Part shown: positions 1 to 12,172 of the stretch, piece by piece
Layout: the number at the start of each line of letters is the position of its first letter
Numbering within the stretch: position 1 is the first letter of the stretch
Assembly: GCF_000317145.1 (NCBI RefSeq)
Contig: NC_019697.1
Span: 806,001-870,000 of the forward strand
Length of the DNA: 64,000 bases
Source: Chamaesiphon minutus PCC 6605
GTDB taxonomy: Bacteria; Cyanobacteriota; Cyanobacteriia; Cyanobacteriales; Chamaesiphonaceae
Reading direction: 5' to 3'
Made by a program: the position numbers and the translations under genes
Notes under the pieces: generated by a model
Databases searched by the model: none
Told to the model about the DNA's origin: nothing
What the model saw: only the letters and a program-made list of their open reading frames with translations

Positions 1-1
1 T

Positions 2-775
2 ATCGATCGATATGGCTTGGGCGAAGCAGCAAAAGGCTTGTATGAATTCTTCTGGGGTGACTTCTGCGACTGGTATATCGAGTTAGTCAAATCGCGTCTA
101 CAAGAAGGTGCCGATCCTCAGAGTAAATTAGTCGTACTGCAAACTTTAGCATTTGTCTTAGATGGCATTCTTAAATTATTGCATCCATTTATGCCGCACG
201 TTACGGCAGAAATTTGGCAAACATTAAGCGAGAGTGACGAAAGAAATGATATCTCGATCCAACCATATCCTACTAGCGATCTATCTCTCATTAATCCCGA
301 ACTCGATCGTGAATTCGATCTACTCATCGGTGCGACGCGGACGATTCGCAATCTGCGTGCAGAAGCCGATCTCAAACGCGCGATTAAAGTCTCGATTATT
401 CTGCAAAGCGATAGCGCAGCCGAACGCGAAATATTAGAGCGCGGCAAAACTTATCTGTGCGATTTAGCTCAAATTGAGAATCTAACGATCGTCGATAAAT
501 TAGCAGAAGAACCTACACAATCGATCGCAAGTGTCTTTGCGACGGTGCAAATTATTCTACCGCTAACTGGCGTCGTCGATCTCGAAGCTTTCAAAGCCAA
601 AATTCAGAAGAAGATCGATAAAATAGATAAAGAAATTGAATCGATTAGCGGTCGGTTAAATAATGCCAAATTTATCGAACGCGCCACGCCAGAAGTAGTG
701 CAACAAACTAAGGATATGTTAGCCGAAGCCGAGAAACAAAAAGAAATCTTACAACAGAGACTAAACCAGTTCTAA
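2..775 (+). CDS. valS: Valyl-tRNA synthetase, C-terminal part (5' end outside window)
   Basis: This is the 3' end of valS, whose product charges tRNA-Val with valine in the cytoplasm. The frame is open from base 2, so the catalytic N-terminal two thirds lie outside the window. The visible part begins in the anticodon-binding domain (RYGLGEAAKGLYEFFWGDFC, then DWYIE, characteristic of ValS). It continues through HPFMPHVTAEIWQTL and ends in about 70 residues of charged coiled coil (KAKIQKKIDKIDKEIESI), which is the ValS C-terminal tRNA-binding arm. The TTG at 17 is internal, not a start. No clear terminator follows; the next 370 bases hold an inverted-repeat element. Confidence 0.95.
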   Translation: MDRYGLGEAAKGLYEFFWGDFCDWYIELVKSRLQEGADPQSKLVVLQTLAFVLDGILKLLHPFMPHVTAEIWQTLSESDERNDISIQPYPTSDLSLINPELDREFDLLIGATRTIRNLRAEADLKRAIKVSIILQSDSAAEREILERGKTYLCDLAQIENLTIVDKLAEEPTQSIASVFATVQIILPLTGVVDLEAFKAKIQKKIDKIDKEIESISGRLNNAKFIERATPEVVQQTKDMLAEAEKQKEILQQRLNQF

Positions 776-786
776 TCTAAAATCTG

Positions 787-962
787 CCCTCACCCCCAAC
801 CCCTCTGTCTTGTCTTGCTAAACCGTCGGGAGACAAAGGCGTGCGCGCTGAGGTTTCCGTCTAGCGACACACCGAGATCCGCTCGTTTACAGCGTGCGTT
901 GCACCAAGCAAGCGAGACAAGACAGAGGGGAGCCGGAGCCGCAGGATTTGGCGGGGTGAGGG
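787..962. repeat. 176-bp inverted-repeat element downstream of valS
   Basis: The outer arms (787-796 and 953-962, CCCTCACCCC type) and inner arms (800-819 and 911-930, 19 of 20 bases complementary) form a long imperfect palindrome with a GC-rich centre. The inner arm carries the TCTTGTCTTG/CAAGACAAGA motif. The left inner half continues into TGCTAAACCGTCGGG, which recurs at about 54150-54180. No reading frame or transposase lies inside. The rest of the 776-1144 gap (963-1144) is AT-richer leader DNA before the PRC-barrel gene, with nothing else I recognise. Confidence 0.7.
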
Positions 963-1144
963 CTGAATGTTTTCTTTAATCGATCGCTAAAGGTTGATAA
1001 ATTAGGGTAGAGAAAACCGTACAATAGATGAGAGCTGCGGTCGAGATAAAATGGTAAGGATAGATCTTCACACTCACAAGCAACATTTCCTCTCTCCGAG
1101 CCACTGCGCCTGCACCCCCGTACTCCGCATCCAAATCTGGTAAT

Positions 1145-2179
1145 ATGACATCCGAACTGATTCGTCAACGCTCCGATCTGATCGATACTCAAGTTATTGC
1201 CAAAGACACTGGCAAACGCCTGGGGATTGTCAAAGAGCTACTCGTCGATATCGACACTCGCGAAGTAGTCGCCCTGGGTTTACGCGACGGTTGGCTGGCA
1301 GCTCCCGGCGGACTGGTAAAACATATGTTCTTGTCATCGATCGAAAAGATGGGCGATGTGATTCTCGTCCCTAACGATGACGCGATCGAAGATCTCGATC
1401 CCGAAAATTATACCAACTTAATCAACTGCGAAGTCATTACCGAAACTGGCGACATGCTGGGCAAAGTTCGCGGCTTCAAATTTAGCTGCGACGATGGCAA
1501 ACTCACTTCAATTATTATCGCCGCGCTTGGATTGCCACTAATTCCCGATAATGTAATTAGTACTTACGAATTCTCGATCGATGAAGTCGTCAGTAGCGGC
1601 CCCAATCGGTTGATGGTATTTGAGGGTTGCGAAGAACGCCTCGAACAGCTCTCCGTCGGCTTCCTCGAACGCATCGGACTCGGCAAAGCCCCCTGGGAAG
1701 ACGAATACAGCTATCGCCCCGCCGTCATTCGCCCCGAAAATCAATTACCTGCGGGTACACCTATCGCTCCACCCCCACCAATAGTCCGCGCCGCACCCCC
1801 AGTCGAGCAACCCGTCTGGCAGGAAGAAGAATGGCAAGAAGTTGAAGCCGCACCACTACCACCCCAACGCTTCCAAGCCGAGCAACCGCTTTATTACGAT
1901 GATGAAGACGAAGGCGAAAACTGGAACGAACCCGTTCGCGAACAGCCACGTACAGCCAAAATTTATGAGGATGTCGCCTACACGCCAATTTCTACACCCG
2001 CACAACCCATAGAGCCAGAGGATGACGATATTCTCACGCTCGATGATGATATGTGGGGCGAAGATACCAAGTCACCTGCTTATCAACCACAAAAATTAAA
2101 TATCCCCGAACCTCCGCAAAAAGTTGAGATTCCGCAAACGGTTAAGCAAGTCGAATATCAAGAAGAAGAACAACATTAA
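1145..2179 (+). CDS. PRC-barrel domain protein with acidic proline-rich tail
   Basis: This is a 344-residue cyanobacterial protein of unknown specific function. Two PRC-barrel-like segments are visible. Residues about 8-75 contain IDTQVIAKDTGKRLGIVKEL and residues about 95-165 contain INCEVITETGDMLGKVRGF. PRC barrels occur in RimM and in the photosynthetic reaction centre H subunit and usually mediate protein or RNA contacts. From about residue 195 the protein is low-complexity and rich in Pro, Glu and Asp, so probably disordered. The ATG at 1145 leads directly into the first barrel. Similar two-barrel proteins are widespread in cyanobacteria. A role in photosynthesis or ribosome biology would be a guess. 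Confidence 0.85.
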   Translation: MTSELIRQRSDLIDTQVIAKDTGKRLGIVKELLVDIDTREVVALGLRDGWLAAPGGLVKHMFLSSIEKMGDVILVPNDDAIEDLDPENYTNLINCEVITETGDMLGKVRGFKFSCDDGKLTSIIIAALGLPLIPDNVISTYEFSIDEVVSSGPNRLMVFEGCEERLEQLSVGFLERIGLGKAPWEDEYSYRPAVIRPENQLPAGTPIAPPPPIVRAAPPVEQPVWQEEEWQEVEAAPLPPQRFQAEQPLYYDDEDEGENWNEPVREQPRTAKIYEDVAYTPISTPAQPIEPEDDDILTLDDDMWGEDTKSPAYQPQKLNIPEPPQKVEIPQTVKQVEYQEEEQH

Positions 2180-2521
2180 ATGATTTTGGGTTTTGCGACT
2201 CGCGTTTGTGCGAAGGCAGACGGTGAGTCAAGACAGGATTTTGGATGACAATTCATTATCCAAAATCCGGATTGAAAAATCAAAAAATGTTTAATAAGCC
2301 GACGATACACCGCCACAAGATAGGGGAAAACCGATATATTGGCGCAGCCTCTGAGAACGAGAAAACTCAACATTATCACCCGCAATCGATCGAATGTTGG
2401 GTTTTGCGTTGCTCTCACCATCGGAAGATTTAGGATTGCAAAATCTGCAATCCGCAATCCTGTCTTGTCTGGCTCAATCTGGAGGGAACATCCAGAGCGC
2501 AATCCAAAATCCAAAATCCAC
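2180..2521. other. Repeat-rich intergenic region
   Basis: There is no gene here. The stretch holds a diverged member of the CAAGACA inverted-repeat family (about 2186-2240, ending GAGTCAAGACAGG) and short ATCCAAA-type heptamer repeats (about 2500-2521) that run up to the next start codon. An open frame continues upstream of 2522, but it is made of these repeats and is not taken as coding. Confidence 0.55.
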
Positions 2522-3082
2522 ATGACCCCACAAGATATTCAATCGTTTCTGACTAACCGTTTTGGTAGACAGCTAACAATTGCCGATGCAGATTCTTATC
2601 AGGTGGATACACCCGATTATCGGCTGCTAATAATTCTCTCCGCCCAACAATCTTGGGTGCGAATGTTGGTGCCAATCGCGCCCGCAGCCGAAGCAATGAC
2701 CTTCGTTGAGGAATTCCTATCTGCCAACTTTGATGATACCTTAGAGACGCGTTATGCGATAAATCAGGGCGTTTTGTGGGGAGTGTGGCAGCATAGCGTC
2801 GCGGGACTAACTACTGAAGATTTTAGTACGGCGATCGACAGGTCGATCGATCTCAAACGCGTCGGTATCGATCGAGCTTTTCAAGATTTTGCCACCAAAC
2901 AAGTCAAAGCGATCGTCAGTATCGCTAAACAACGTGGCGATACCCTCGAACAAACCATGCAAACACTCGACAGGTTTTATGCTGAAGGGGTAATGGGCGA
3001 TATCGGCACGACTGAAGATGTTCGCAAAGAAATGATGACGGCTTGGCAATATCAATTAGAACGATTGTGGAATGAAGAATAG
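2522..3082 (+). CDS. Conserved hypothetical protein (186 aa)
   Basis: I do not recognise a characterised family. The frame is open further upstream to 2339, but that part is built from intergenic repeats. The ATG at 2522 (MTPQDIQSFLTNRFG) starts a normal-looking protein. It is a soluble, mixed alpha/beta sequence without signal peptide or membrane segment. The first half reads like a beta-rich domain (DYRLLIILSAQQSWVRMLVP) and the second is helical and ends in a charged tail (QYQLERLWNEE). Codon use and CGATCG content match the neighbours, so it looks native. No operon partner is evident. Confidence 0.75.
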   Translation: MTPQDIQSFLTNRFGRQLTIADADSYQVDTPDYRLLIILSAQQSWVRMLVPIAPAAEAMTFVEEFLSANFDDTLETRYAINQGVLWGVWQHSVAGLTTEDFSTAIDRSIDLKRVGIDRAFQDFATKQVKAIVSIAKQRGDTLEQTMQTLDRFYAEGVMGDIGTTEDVRKEMMTAWQYQLERLWNEE

Positions 3083-3222
3083 ATTAATTGAGAATTGAGA
3101 ATTGAGGATTAAAAGATTTAGATCGATAGTTACAAATATTAAAAATATTAGTGTGGGCAGTGGCCACCCTCGATGATTCAGGTGTTTCTAGTATTTGAAA
3201 TAATTACGCAAAACTATCGATC

Positions 3223-4095
3223 TTAAATCAAAGGTAAAACTAACTTGACAAAATAGTAAACCAGCGGCGCAGTAAAGATATAACTATCAGTGCGATCGAG
3301 CATACCACCATGTCCGGGAATTAAATCGCCCGAATCCTTAACTCCAGCATCGCGCTTCATTACCGATTCGGTTAAATCGCCCAACATACTCGTCATCCCA
3401 ATCAAGCTTCCCAACGCCACACCGCCGATGTACCAATGATGCCAGTGCAGTACCCACGCGCCGCTAGCACCCATTGCCATGCTGCTGAGAATGCCAAAGA
3501 TCGCCCCTTCTACCGTCTTTTTAGGGCTGATTTCTGACAATCGCGTGCGTCCGAGCCATTTACCAAACAGATATGCGCCAATATCTGTCACCATAATGCA
3601 CATGAATGACAGCAAGGTAATCGTAAAAGCAGGCGGTAGAACGCTAATATCTAAATTGGCTAATAATGCCGTCCAATCGGTACTAAACGGAAAAGAATTA
3701 GTCGTCAACGGATCGAATCCTACTCGCAACCTAATCCAATAGCTTGGCAAATAACCGCCGTAAAACAGACCGAATAGCGAAGTAGAAATGTCCGCGATCG
3801 AGGCTATTTTAGGCAAGAACAGCAAGTAAAAGCAAATCAGAGTACCAGCCACCGGGAATAATGCATCGTCGATGCCAGAGCCAAATGCCCCGACTAGTAA
3901 CAGAGCTTGACTGACTACCAACGTAATCTTGCTCGCTGGTTCGATCCCTTTGGCACGAACTAGTTTGAAATACTCGCTCTGACCCAGATAGACAATAATA
4001 CACATCCCGATCGTAAAGTACCAGCTACCTAGCAATAACATACATAAAGCTACAGCGATCGCTACGATAGTACTAATGACGCGGGGTAATGACAT
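3223..4095 (-). CDS. cdsA: Phosphatidate cytidylyltransferase (CDP-diglyceride synthase)
   Basis: CdsA makes CDP-diacylglycerol from phosphatidate and CTP in the membrane, the precursor of phosphatidylglycerol. The 290-residue protein is hydrophobic with about eight predicted membrane segments. It carries the full family signature near its C-terminus (ESVMKRDAGVKDSGDLIP followed by GHGGMLDRTDS). The frame runs upstream to 4242, but those 49 residues come from the inverted-repeat element upstream. The ATG at 4095 (MSLPRVISTIVAIAVAL) begins the first membrane helix and is preferred. It lies in the same orientation as cbiT and the decarboxylase gene, but about 290 bases of repeat separate it from cbiT. 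Confidence 0.93.
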   Translation of the reverse strand: MSLPRVISTIVAIAVALCMLLLGSWYFTIGMCIIVYLGQSEYFKLVRAKGIEPASKITLVVSQALLLVGAFGSGIDDALFPVAGTLICFYLLFLPKIASIADISTSLFGLFYGGYLPSYWIRLRVGFDPLTTNSFPFSTDWTALLANLDISVLPPAFTITLLSFMCIMVTDIGAYLFGKWLGRTRLSEISPKKTVEGAIFGILSSMAMGASGAWVLHWHHWYIGGVALGSLIGMTSMLGDLTESVMKRDAGVKDSGDLIPGHGGMLDRTDSYIFTAPLVYYFVKLVLPLI

Positions 4096-4107
4096 TTCGG
4101 GAGGGAG

Positions 4108-4312
4108 TAAGGGTGGAGGGATTTTGGATTTTGGATTTTGCGGCTCGCGCTCTGGAGGGAACCTCCAGATTGAGCGAGACAGCGATGCATCGAACGGGAG
4201 GTTGTCTTGATGCAATTGTATGGGCGGGAAACCCGCCCACATTGCATCGCTCCCTCCCGTTTGTGTGCGTCAAGACAAGACAGGATTGCGGATTGCGGAT
4301 TGCGGATTGAGA
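4108..4312. repeat. Nested inverted repeats and heptamers between cdsA and cbiT
   Basis: Several palindromes are nested here. One is CTCTGGAGG/CCTCCAGA around 4150-4172. A larger one has GATGCAAT and ATTGCATC arms around GGGCGGGAAACCCGCCC at about 4208-4247. There is also an outer ACGGGAGG/CCTCCCGT pair. The region ends with GTCAAGACAAGACAGG and tandem GGATTGC heptamers (about 4284-4309). It belongs to the CAAGACA-associated family seen repeatedly in this window. No gene is supported. Confidence 0.6.
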
Positions 4313-4381
4313 ACAAAATGCTCCTTGTCTCCCAGGCTCCTCGCCTCCTCGTCTCCTCGTCTAGTTATTTCCCAAGCGTAC

Positions 4382-4981
4382 TTAGTCTAACTTTTCTGCG
4401 CTGAGGATAAATAGCGGATCTACAGCAGCCAGGCGGCGACTATTGCCTCTGGTTTCGAGCCGATTGACAGCAGCTTGGACGACTTCGACATTCCGTGCTT
4501 GTAGCTGCGTAAAACTTTCGGACACCTCATACAGAGCTTCTAAACTCGCTGCTGTGACGACAACTCGTCCTGTTGAGGGTAAATATTCCCAAACTTGTTG
4601 CAAAATCGGTTTAAGTCCTCTGCTACCTTCAATACAAGCTCGTTGCGGTAATGTTGCAATTTGGCTGAGACACTCAGGCGCACTACCGATCGCAATTTGG
4701 ACGTTATGCACCCCAAATCGATCGCAGTTGAGTTGAATCAGATTAGCCACTTCTTCGTCGCGCTCGATCGCGATAATTTGTCCTTGAGGGCATAGTAACC
4801 CAATTTCTACCGGAATTGTCCCCGTACCCGCTCCAATGTCCCAAACGACTGAATTTGCTTCTAATCTTAGCGCAGATAGCATCAGCAATCGAATCTCGCG
4901 TTGACTCATAGGAATCCCTGGCAATCGCTCGAATAATTCATCGGGAATCCCTGGGGAGACATATTTCCACAGTTCGGACAT
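4382..4981 (-). CDS. cbiT: Precorrin-6Y C5,15-methyltransferase subunit CbiT
   Basis: This is a SAM-dependent methyltransferase that methylates the corrin ring at C15 with decarboxylation during cobalamin synthesis. The 199-residue length matches stand-alone CbiT rather than fused CobL. The N-terminus (GIPDELFERLPGIPMSQREI) and the SAM-binding glycine loop (VVWDIGAGTGTIPVEIGL, residues about 45-62) are typical. A conserved acidic residue follows the second strand (IAIERDEE). cobQ lies 50 kb away in the same window, supporting a cobamide pathway. The neighbouring genes cdsA and the decarboxylase have unrelated roles. Confidence 0.9.
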   Translation of the reverse strand: MSELWKYVSPGIPDELFERLPGIPMSQREIRLLMLSALRLEANSVVWDIGAGTGTIPVEIGLLCPQGQIIAIERDEEVANLIQLNCDRFGVHNVQIAIGSAPECLSQIATLPQRACIEGSRGLKPILQQVWEYLPSTGRVVVTAASLEALYEVSESFTQLQARNVEVVQAAVNRLETRGNSRRLAAVDPLFILSAEKLD

Positions 4982-5054
4982 AAATTCTTGGGGTGTGGAT
5001 ACCTAGAGATATCGACAAAGGTTTGCAGTGTGTTTACTCACATCTTACACTAGC

Positions 5055-5097
5055 GACGTTTTTTTATTCGGGGGGAACCCCCAAATAAAAAAACGTC
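5055..5097 (-). terminator. Hairpin downstream of the decarboxylase gene
   Basis: The perfect-looking hairpin has arms GACGTTTTTTTATT and AATAAAAAAACGTC around a GGGGG-AA-CCCCC core. It lies between the minus-strand decarboxylase (ends 5140) and cbiT (starts 4981). The A/T-rich lower stem supplies a T run on either strand, so it may terminate transcription in both directions. It is followed by GTCAAGACAG, the motif of a dispersed repeat family, so it could equally be a repeat. Confidence 0.5.
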
Positions 5098-5139
5098 AAG
5101 ACAGCAGACGCGGTCTCTGGTTTGGTCTTGTCTAATAGC

Positions 5140-6663
5140 TTAGATGTCTACTATTTTAATTGTCTGTAAATCTGGGTCGTTACAGCCGACAAGTTCGCCG
5201 CCAAAATCAACGATCGATCGCAAGTAATCTAGAGCCTCAATGGTAATAATTTCACCAGGTATTAAGACAGGAATTCCTGGTGGATAAGGACAGATCGATT
5301 CGGCACTAACTTTACCCACCGCCTCATCGATCGATATATTAACATGACGCGATCGATCTGCTTGACGTGGTGTAATTGCCATTTTAGTTAATATTCGATC
5401 TGGTGGCTCGATCTCTGGCAATTCAAGACATTTATCTTCAGCATAATTTACAGCTAATTCGGTAAATGCGGCAACTAATCGATCGATGTCCGATCGCGTA
5501 TTTCCCAGACTAATAATAAATGTCAAATGCCGTGTAGATGGTAATTCAGCGACAACGCCTAATCGATCGGTTAAAATTTCATCGGCGGCAAATCCGGTGA
5601 GATTTAGACCAGTTACTGTTACGGTTAAACGAGTTGAATCGAGATATTTACAGCCAGAAGTGGTCGAATCTAATTCAAACACAGAAAGTCGCTCGATCTG
5701 GGCGATTTTCGATCGAGCAATTTTAGCAAGTTCGATCGTTTGAGACATCAATTCTCGACCGGATAACGCCATTTGTTGGCGCGCGGCATCGAGAGAAGCT
5801 AGTAGTAAATAACTCGGACTAGTTGTTTGAATCGATCTTAGAGCTTGACTGATTCGCTCGACATCGATCCTGCTACTATTGACATGCAACATCGCCGATT
5901 GAGTCAGGGCACCCAATAATTTGTGCGTCGATTGCACCGATAGATCTGCACCCACAGCCAATGCCGCAGGTGGAAGATCGGGATGAAAGCCAAAATGCGC
6001 TCCATGAGCTTCATCCACTAGTAGCGGAATCTGATAACTATGAACGACCTCCGCAATGGCCGCTAAATCGCCACAGGTGCCGTAATAAGTCGGATAGACA
6101 AGCATGACAGCTTTAGTGTCGGGATGCCGTTCTAGGGCGAATTTGACTGCCGCTGGCGTAATACTATGCGAGATATCTACAGCTCTGTCATATTCTGGAT
6201 CGATAAAAATCGGTACCGCACCCGCATGAACGATACCGGAAATAGCCGAAGCATGAATATTGCGAGGTAAAATAATCTTTTCCCCTTCCCCGCAAGTAGC
6301 CAAAATTGCGGCGATAACTCCGGCTGTCGAACCATTAACCAAAAACCAGGTTCGCTCCGCGCCAAACACTTCAGCGGCGAGAGCTTGCGCTGATTCGATA
6401 ATTCCTGATGGTGCCTGAAGATTGTCCAATCCTGGCAGCTCTGGTAAATCCCAGCCAAACACATCCGCACCCCAGCGGTTTTTGAGCCGCGAATTCATCC
6501 CGCTACCATGCTTATGTCCTGGAGTATAAAACGGTGCGTGGGCAGTGGTTACCCACTCCTGAAGCGCGTCGATAATTGGGGTTTGAGATTGGTTTAGAGC
6601 GTATATCATATTTCGATCGCTGACGAGTCTGTATGTATTCGGGCAAGATGCGATCGCGAACAT
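5140..6663 (-). CDS. Orn/Lys/Arg decarboxylase family, fold-type I PLP enzyme
   Basis: The enzyme belongs to the aspartate-aminotransferase-fold decarboxylases acting on ornithine, lysine or arginine, so it probably feeds polyamine or cadaverine synthesis. The 507-residue protein shows the family N-terminus (HAPFYTPGHKHGSGMNSRL). It has the PLP-contacting DEAHGAHFGFHP stretch (residues about 215-226) and the Schiff-base lysine in VQSTHKLLGALTQ (about 240-252). The usual C-terminal domain follows, including AYPPGIP-like CPYPPGIPVLIPGE. It lacks the receiver-like wing domain of E. coli enzymes, as is usual in cyanobacteria. An internal ATG at 6609 (MIYALNQSQ) is an alternative start. Substrate cannot be read from the sequence. 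Confidence 0.9.
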   Translation of the reverse strand: MFAIASCPNTYRLVSDRNMIYALNQSQTPIIDALQEWVTTAHAPFYTPGHKHGSGMNSRLKNRWGADVFGWDLPELPGLDNLQAPSGIIESAQALAAEVFGAERTWFLVNGSTAGVIAAILATCGEGEKIILPRNIHASAISGIVHAGAVPIFIDPEYDRAVDISHSITPAAVKFALERHPDTKAVMLVYPTYYGTCGDLAAIAEVVHSYQIPLLVDEAHGAHFGFHPDLPPAALAVGADLSVQSTHKLLGALTQSAMLHVNSSRIDVERISQALRSIQTTSPSYLLLASLDAARQQMALSGRELMSQTIELAKIARSKIAQIERLSVFELDSTTSGCKYLDSTRLTVTVTGLNLTGFAADEILTDRLGVVAELPSTRHLTFIISLGNTRSDIDRLVAAFTELAVNYAEDKCLELPEIEPPDRILTKMAITPRQADRSRHVNISIDEAVGKVSAESICPYPPGIPVLIPGEIITIEALDYLRSIVDFGGELVGCNDPDLQTIKIVDI

Positions 6664-6683
6664 TAATTTTGCAACTCAAAAAT

Positions 6684-6717
6684 AAAGATAGGTGAGAAAT
6701 TAATCTCACCTATCTTT
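6684..6717 (-). terminator. Strong intrinsic terminator of apcE
   Basis: The perfect 14-bp stem (AAAGATAGGTGAGA / TCTCACCTATCTTT) has a six-base AATTAA loop. On the minus strand it is followed by TTATTTTT. It sits 77 bases past the apcE stop codon and 20 bases before the decarboxylase start. ApcE is therefore probably transcribed as a single-gene unit. Confidence 0.85.
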
Positions 6718-6794
6718 CCGGCTTGGCATTGGCATAGCACGATCGAATCGATCGAACGCACTACCCCAACGCTAAACTACTCAACCAAATCTAC

Positions 6795-10597
<3,803 letters not shown>

Positions 10598-10700
10598 GCC
10601 TAAAGCCTAAAGCCTAAAGCCTAAAACCTAAAACCTAAAACCTAAAGCCTAAAACCTAAAGCCTAAAGCCTAACCCCTAAAGCCTAAAACCTAAAGCCTA
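10598..10700. repeat. CCTAAAG/CCTAAAA heptamer array
   Basis: About 14 tandem copies of a seven-base unit, CCTAAAG or CCTAAAA, with little other variation. The array enters the 3' end of the cupin gene: the TAG stop of that gene and its final Leu codon are read from the repeat itself (CTTTAG on the minus strand). The same unit recurs at 16778, 36741, 60639 and 61761. Confidence 0.9.
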
Positions 10701-11077
10701 TCCACTAGCTCGTACCCAGCATCGGATGGAGCTACGATCGAGATAAAAATTAGTGGCTCGTCGCTGTCGTTATAAACTCCATGTACGGCACCTGCGGGAG
10801 CGATGACTACATCTCCGATGACGATCGATTTTGTCGTGCCAGCGCGATCGAGATAATATTCACCTTGCCCCGATAGAATCGTCCAGGTATCCTGACCCTC
10901 TGGATGTTGATGTGCGGGAATTTCTTGTTGTGGTAGCACGTACCAGGCGACGACGGTAGCATGAGGTGAGGTAGTTATCACCGATCGGATCGGTTCTCGA
11001 TCGTTTGGTTGCAAAAATCGCGCACTTTTAAATATTCGCTCGGTATCCATTTTTGACAACATACAGATCGAATTCAT
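10691..11077 (-). CDS. Single-domain cupin protein
   Basis: This is a small beta-barrel metal-binding protein of 128 residues. Cupin motif 1 is visible in IPAHQHPEGQDTWTILSGQG, with two histidines and a glutamate. Motif 2 is in APAGAVHGVYNDSDEP, with the third histidine. Such proteins are sugar isomerases, dioxygenases or sensors, and the sequence does not tell which. An internal ATG nine codons in (11050, MDTERIFKSARFL) is a good alternative start because the preceding residues are not cupin-like. Its stop codon lies inside the heptamer array downstream, suggesting the repeat has replaced the original 3' end. Confidence 0.85.
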   Translation of the reverse strand: MNSICMLSKMDTERIFKSARFLQPNDREPIRSVITTSPHATVVAWYVLPQQEIPAHQHPEGQDTWTILSGQGEYYLDRAGTTKSIVIGDVVIAPAGAVHGVYNDSDEPLIFISIVAPSDAGYELVDRL

Positions 11078-11139
11078 ATTACCCGATTAATAAGCGATCT
11101 GTGGCACAATTACTGTCAAATGGAATACTTAATTTGGTT

Positions 11140-11400
11140 ATAAGTTGCCAACGGTTAATACCAACCTGGAGAGCCAGCTAGTTGGCGATCTCATGACGTC
11201 AGCTTGGGGTTAAAAGTGAGGACGTAGCTATCCCTCCGAGCGGGAGCTTCGGTCGGAATATTAACAAATAATAACTCATCGGGATCGCTGGAACATTTGC
11301 ATTCCAAATACTATCTAGAGCAGAGTAAGGGTTGAGTAGTTGAATTCCATTTAAGTAGAATAAAGTTCGGGAGTGAAAACTAGTTTTCACTCCTTTTTTT
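11140..11400 (+). ncRNA. Possible small RNA ending at an orphan plus-strand terminator
   Basis: The gap 11078-11409 separates two minus-strand genes, yet it ends in a terminator oriented for the plus strand (11370-11400). No plus-strand protein frame leads into it. The segment contains a GC-rich stem-loop around 11230-11260 (CCGAGCGGGAGCTTCGGTCGG) and possible promoter-like AT-rich words near 11113-11145. I infer an unannotated transcript of roughly 200-260 bases. It does not match 6S RNA, tmRNA or RNase P RNA by eye. The 5' end is a guess. Confidence 0.35.
11370..11400 (+). terminator. Perfect 24-base palindrome followed by T7
   Basis: GGAGTGAAAACT is followed directly by its reverse complement and then by TTTTTTT on the plus strand. 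On the minus strand the hairpin is preceded by A7 and followed by CCCGAAC, so it is a poor terminator for the L,D-transpeptidase gene that ends at 11410. It is therefore mainly a plus-strand terminator with no annotated plus-strand gene upstream. Confidence 0.75.
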
Positions 11401-11409
11401 CGATCGAAC

Positions 11410-12117
11410 TTATTCATTAACTACTTTAACTGTCGTACCGACCTTGACTAGCGGAAAGAGAGCTTTGACATCGCGGTTGCGCATCCGCACGCAGCCGTGG
11501 GAAGCAGCCGTACCGATCGATTTAACATTGGTAGTACCGTGGAAACCAATTACATCTTTACCGTCAGTCCAAAAGCCAATCCATCTCGCGCCGAGGGGAT
11601 TTTTGGTGCCTGGAGAGAAGACTTCGCCAGTTTTAAAGCTCGTCCACGCGGGATTCTTGATTTTCTCCATTACCTGCCATTCACCGACTGGAGTTTCCCA
11701 GCCTTTTTTCCCGATCGCGACGGGGTATTTCCTGATTACTTTATCGCCGCGATAAACATATACCCGCTTTTCTTTGAGCTTGAGCACGAGGCTGACAACG
11801 TCTTCGACGGCGGGTCGATCGCTCCCAGTGGCGACGGCAGGTTTCGTGGTAGGAGTTGAGAGCGGCTGTTGCTTGGCTGTGGGGGGGCGATCTGTCCCAG
11901 TGGCTGGTTTGGCTGGAGTAGAATTACTAGCTGCACCTGATGGGGCGATCGGCTGTTGAGAACCACCTGTAGATTTTGGCACTACATTAGTGGTGGGAGC
12001 CGAAGGTAATTTTTGAGGAGTTGGTGTTTGAGCAGAAAGCTTGGTGGAGACGGTTGCCAACATGGTTGTTAGCAAGAGTCCGGTCCTAATTAGTAAAGAA
12101 GTTGAAAATCGAGGCAT
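11410..12117 (-). CDS. L,D-transpeptidase (YkuD domain), exported
   Basis: The enzyme cross-links peptidoglycan peptides or attaches proteins to them in the periplasm, using a catalytic cysteine. The 235-residue protein starts with a signal peptide (LLIRTGLLLTTMLATVSTKL then SAQ). A Pro/Thr/Ala-rich linker of about 75 residues follows, then the YkuD domain from about residue 105. The catalytic signature is complete: HGTTNVKSIGTAASHGCVRM, with the conserved His and the SHGCVRM cysteine. The linker probably spans part of the periplasm. Upstream lies the HEAT-repeat gene on the same strand, 55 bases away, so the two could be cotranscribed. Confidence 0.93.
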   Translation of the reverse strand: MPRFSTSLLIRTGLLLTTMLATVSTKLSAQTPTPQKLPSAPTTNVVPKSTGGSQQPIAPSGAASNSTPAKPATGTDRPPTAKQQPLSTPTTKPAVATGSDRPAVEDVVSLVLKLKEKRVYVYRGDKVIRKYPVAIGKKGWETPVGEWQVMEKIKNPAWTSFKTGEVFSPGTKNPLGARWIGFWTDGKDVIGFHGTTNVKSIGTAASHGCVRMRNRDVKALFPLVKVGTTVKVVNE

Positions 12118-12172
12118 TATTAAACTCTAGTGACTCTAAGTTGTGAGTTATAAAAATATAAGTAGAATTAGG

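Noticed and set aside
2339-2521. Upstream extension of the hypothetical gene at 2522
   Set aside because: The added residues are encoded by ATCCAAA-type repeats and contain no conserved pattern.
11100-11400. 6S RNA, tmRNA or RNase P RNA
   Set aside because: Characteristic ends and conserved loops of these RNAs are not visible; only a generic small-RNA call is supportable.
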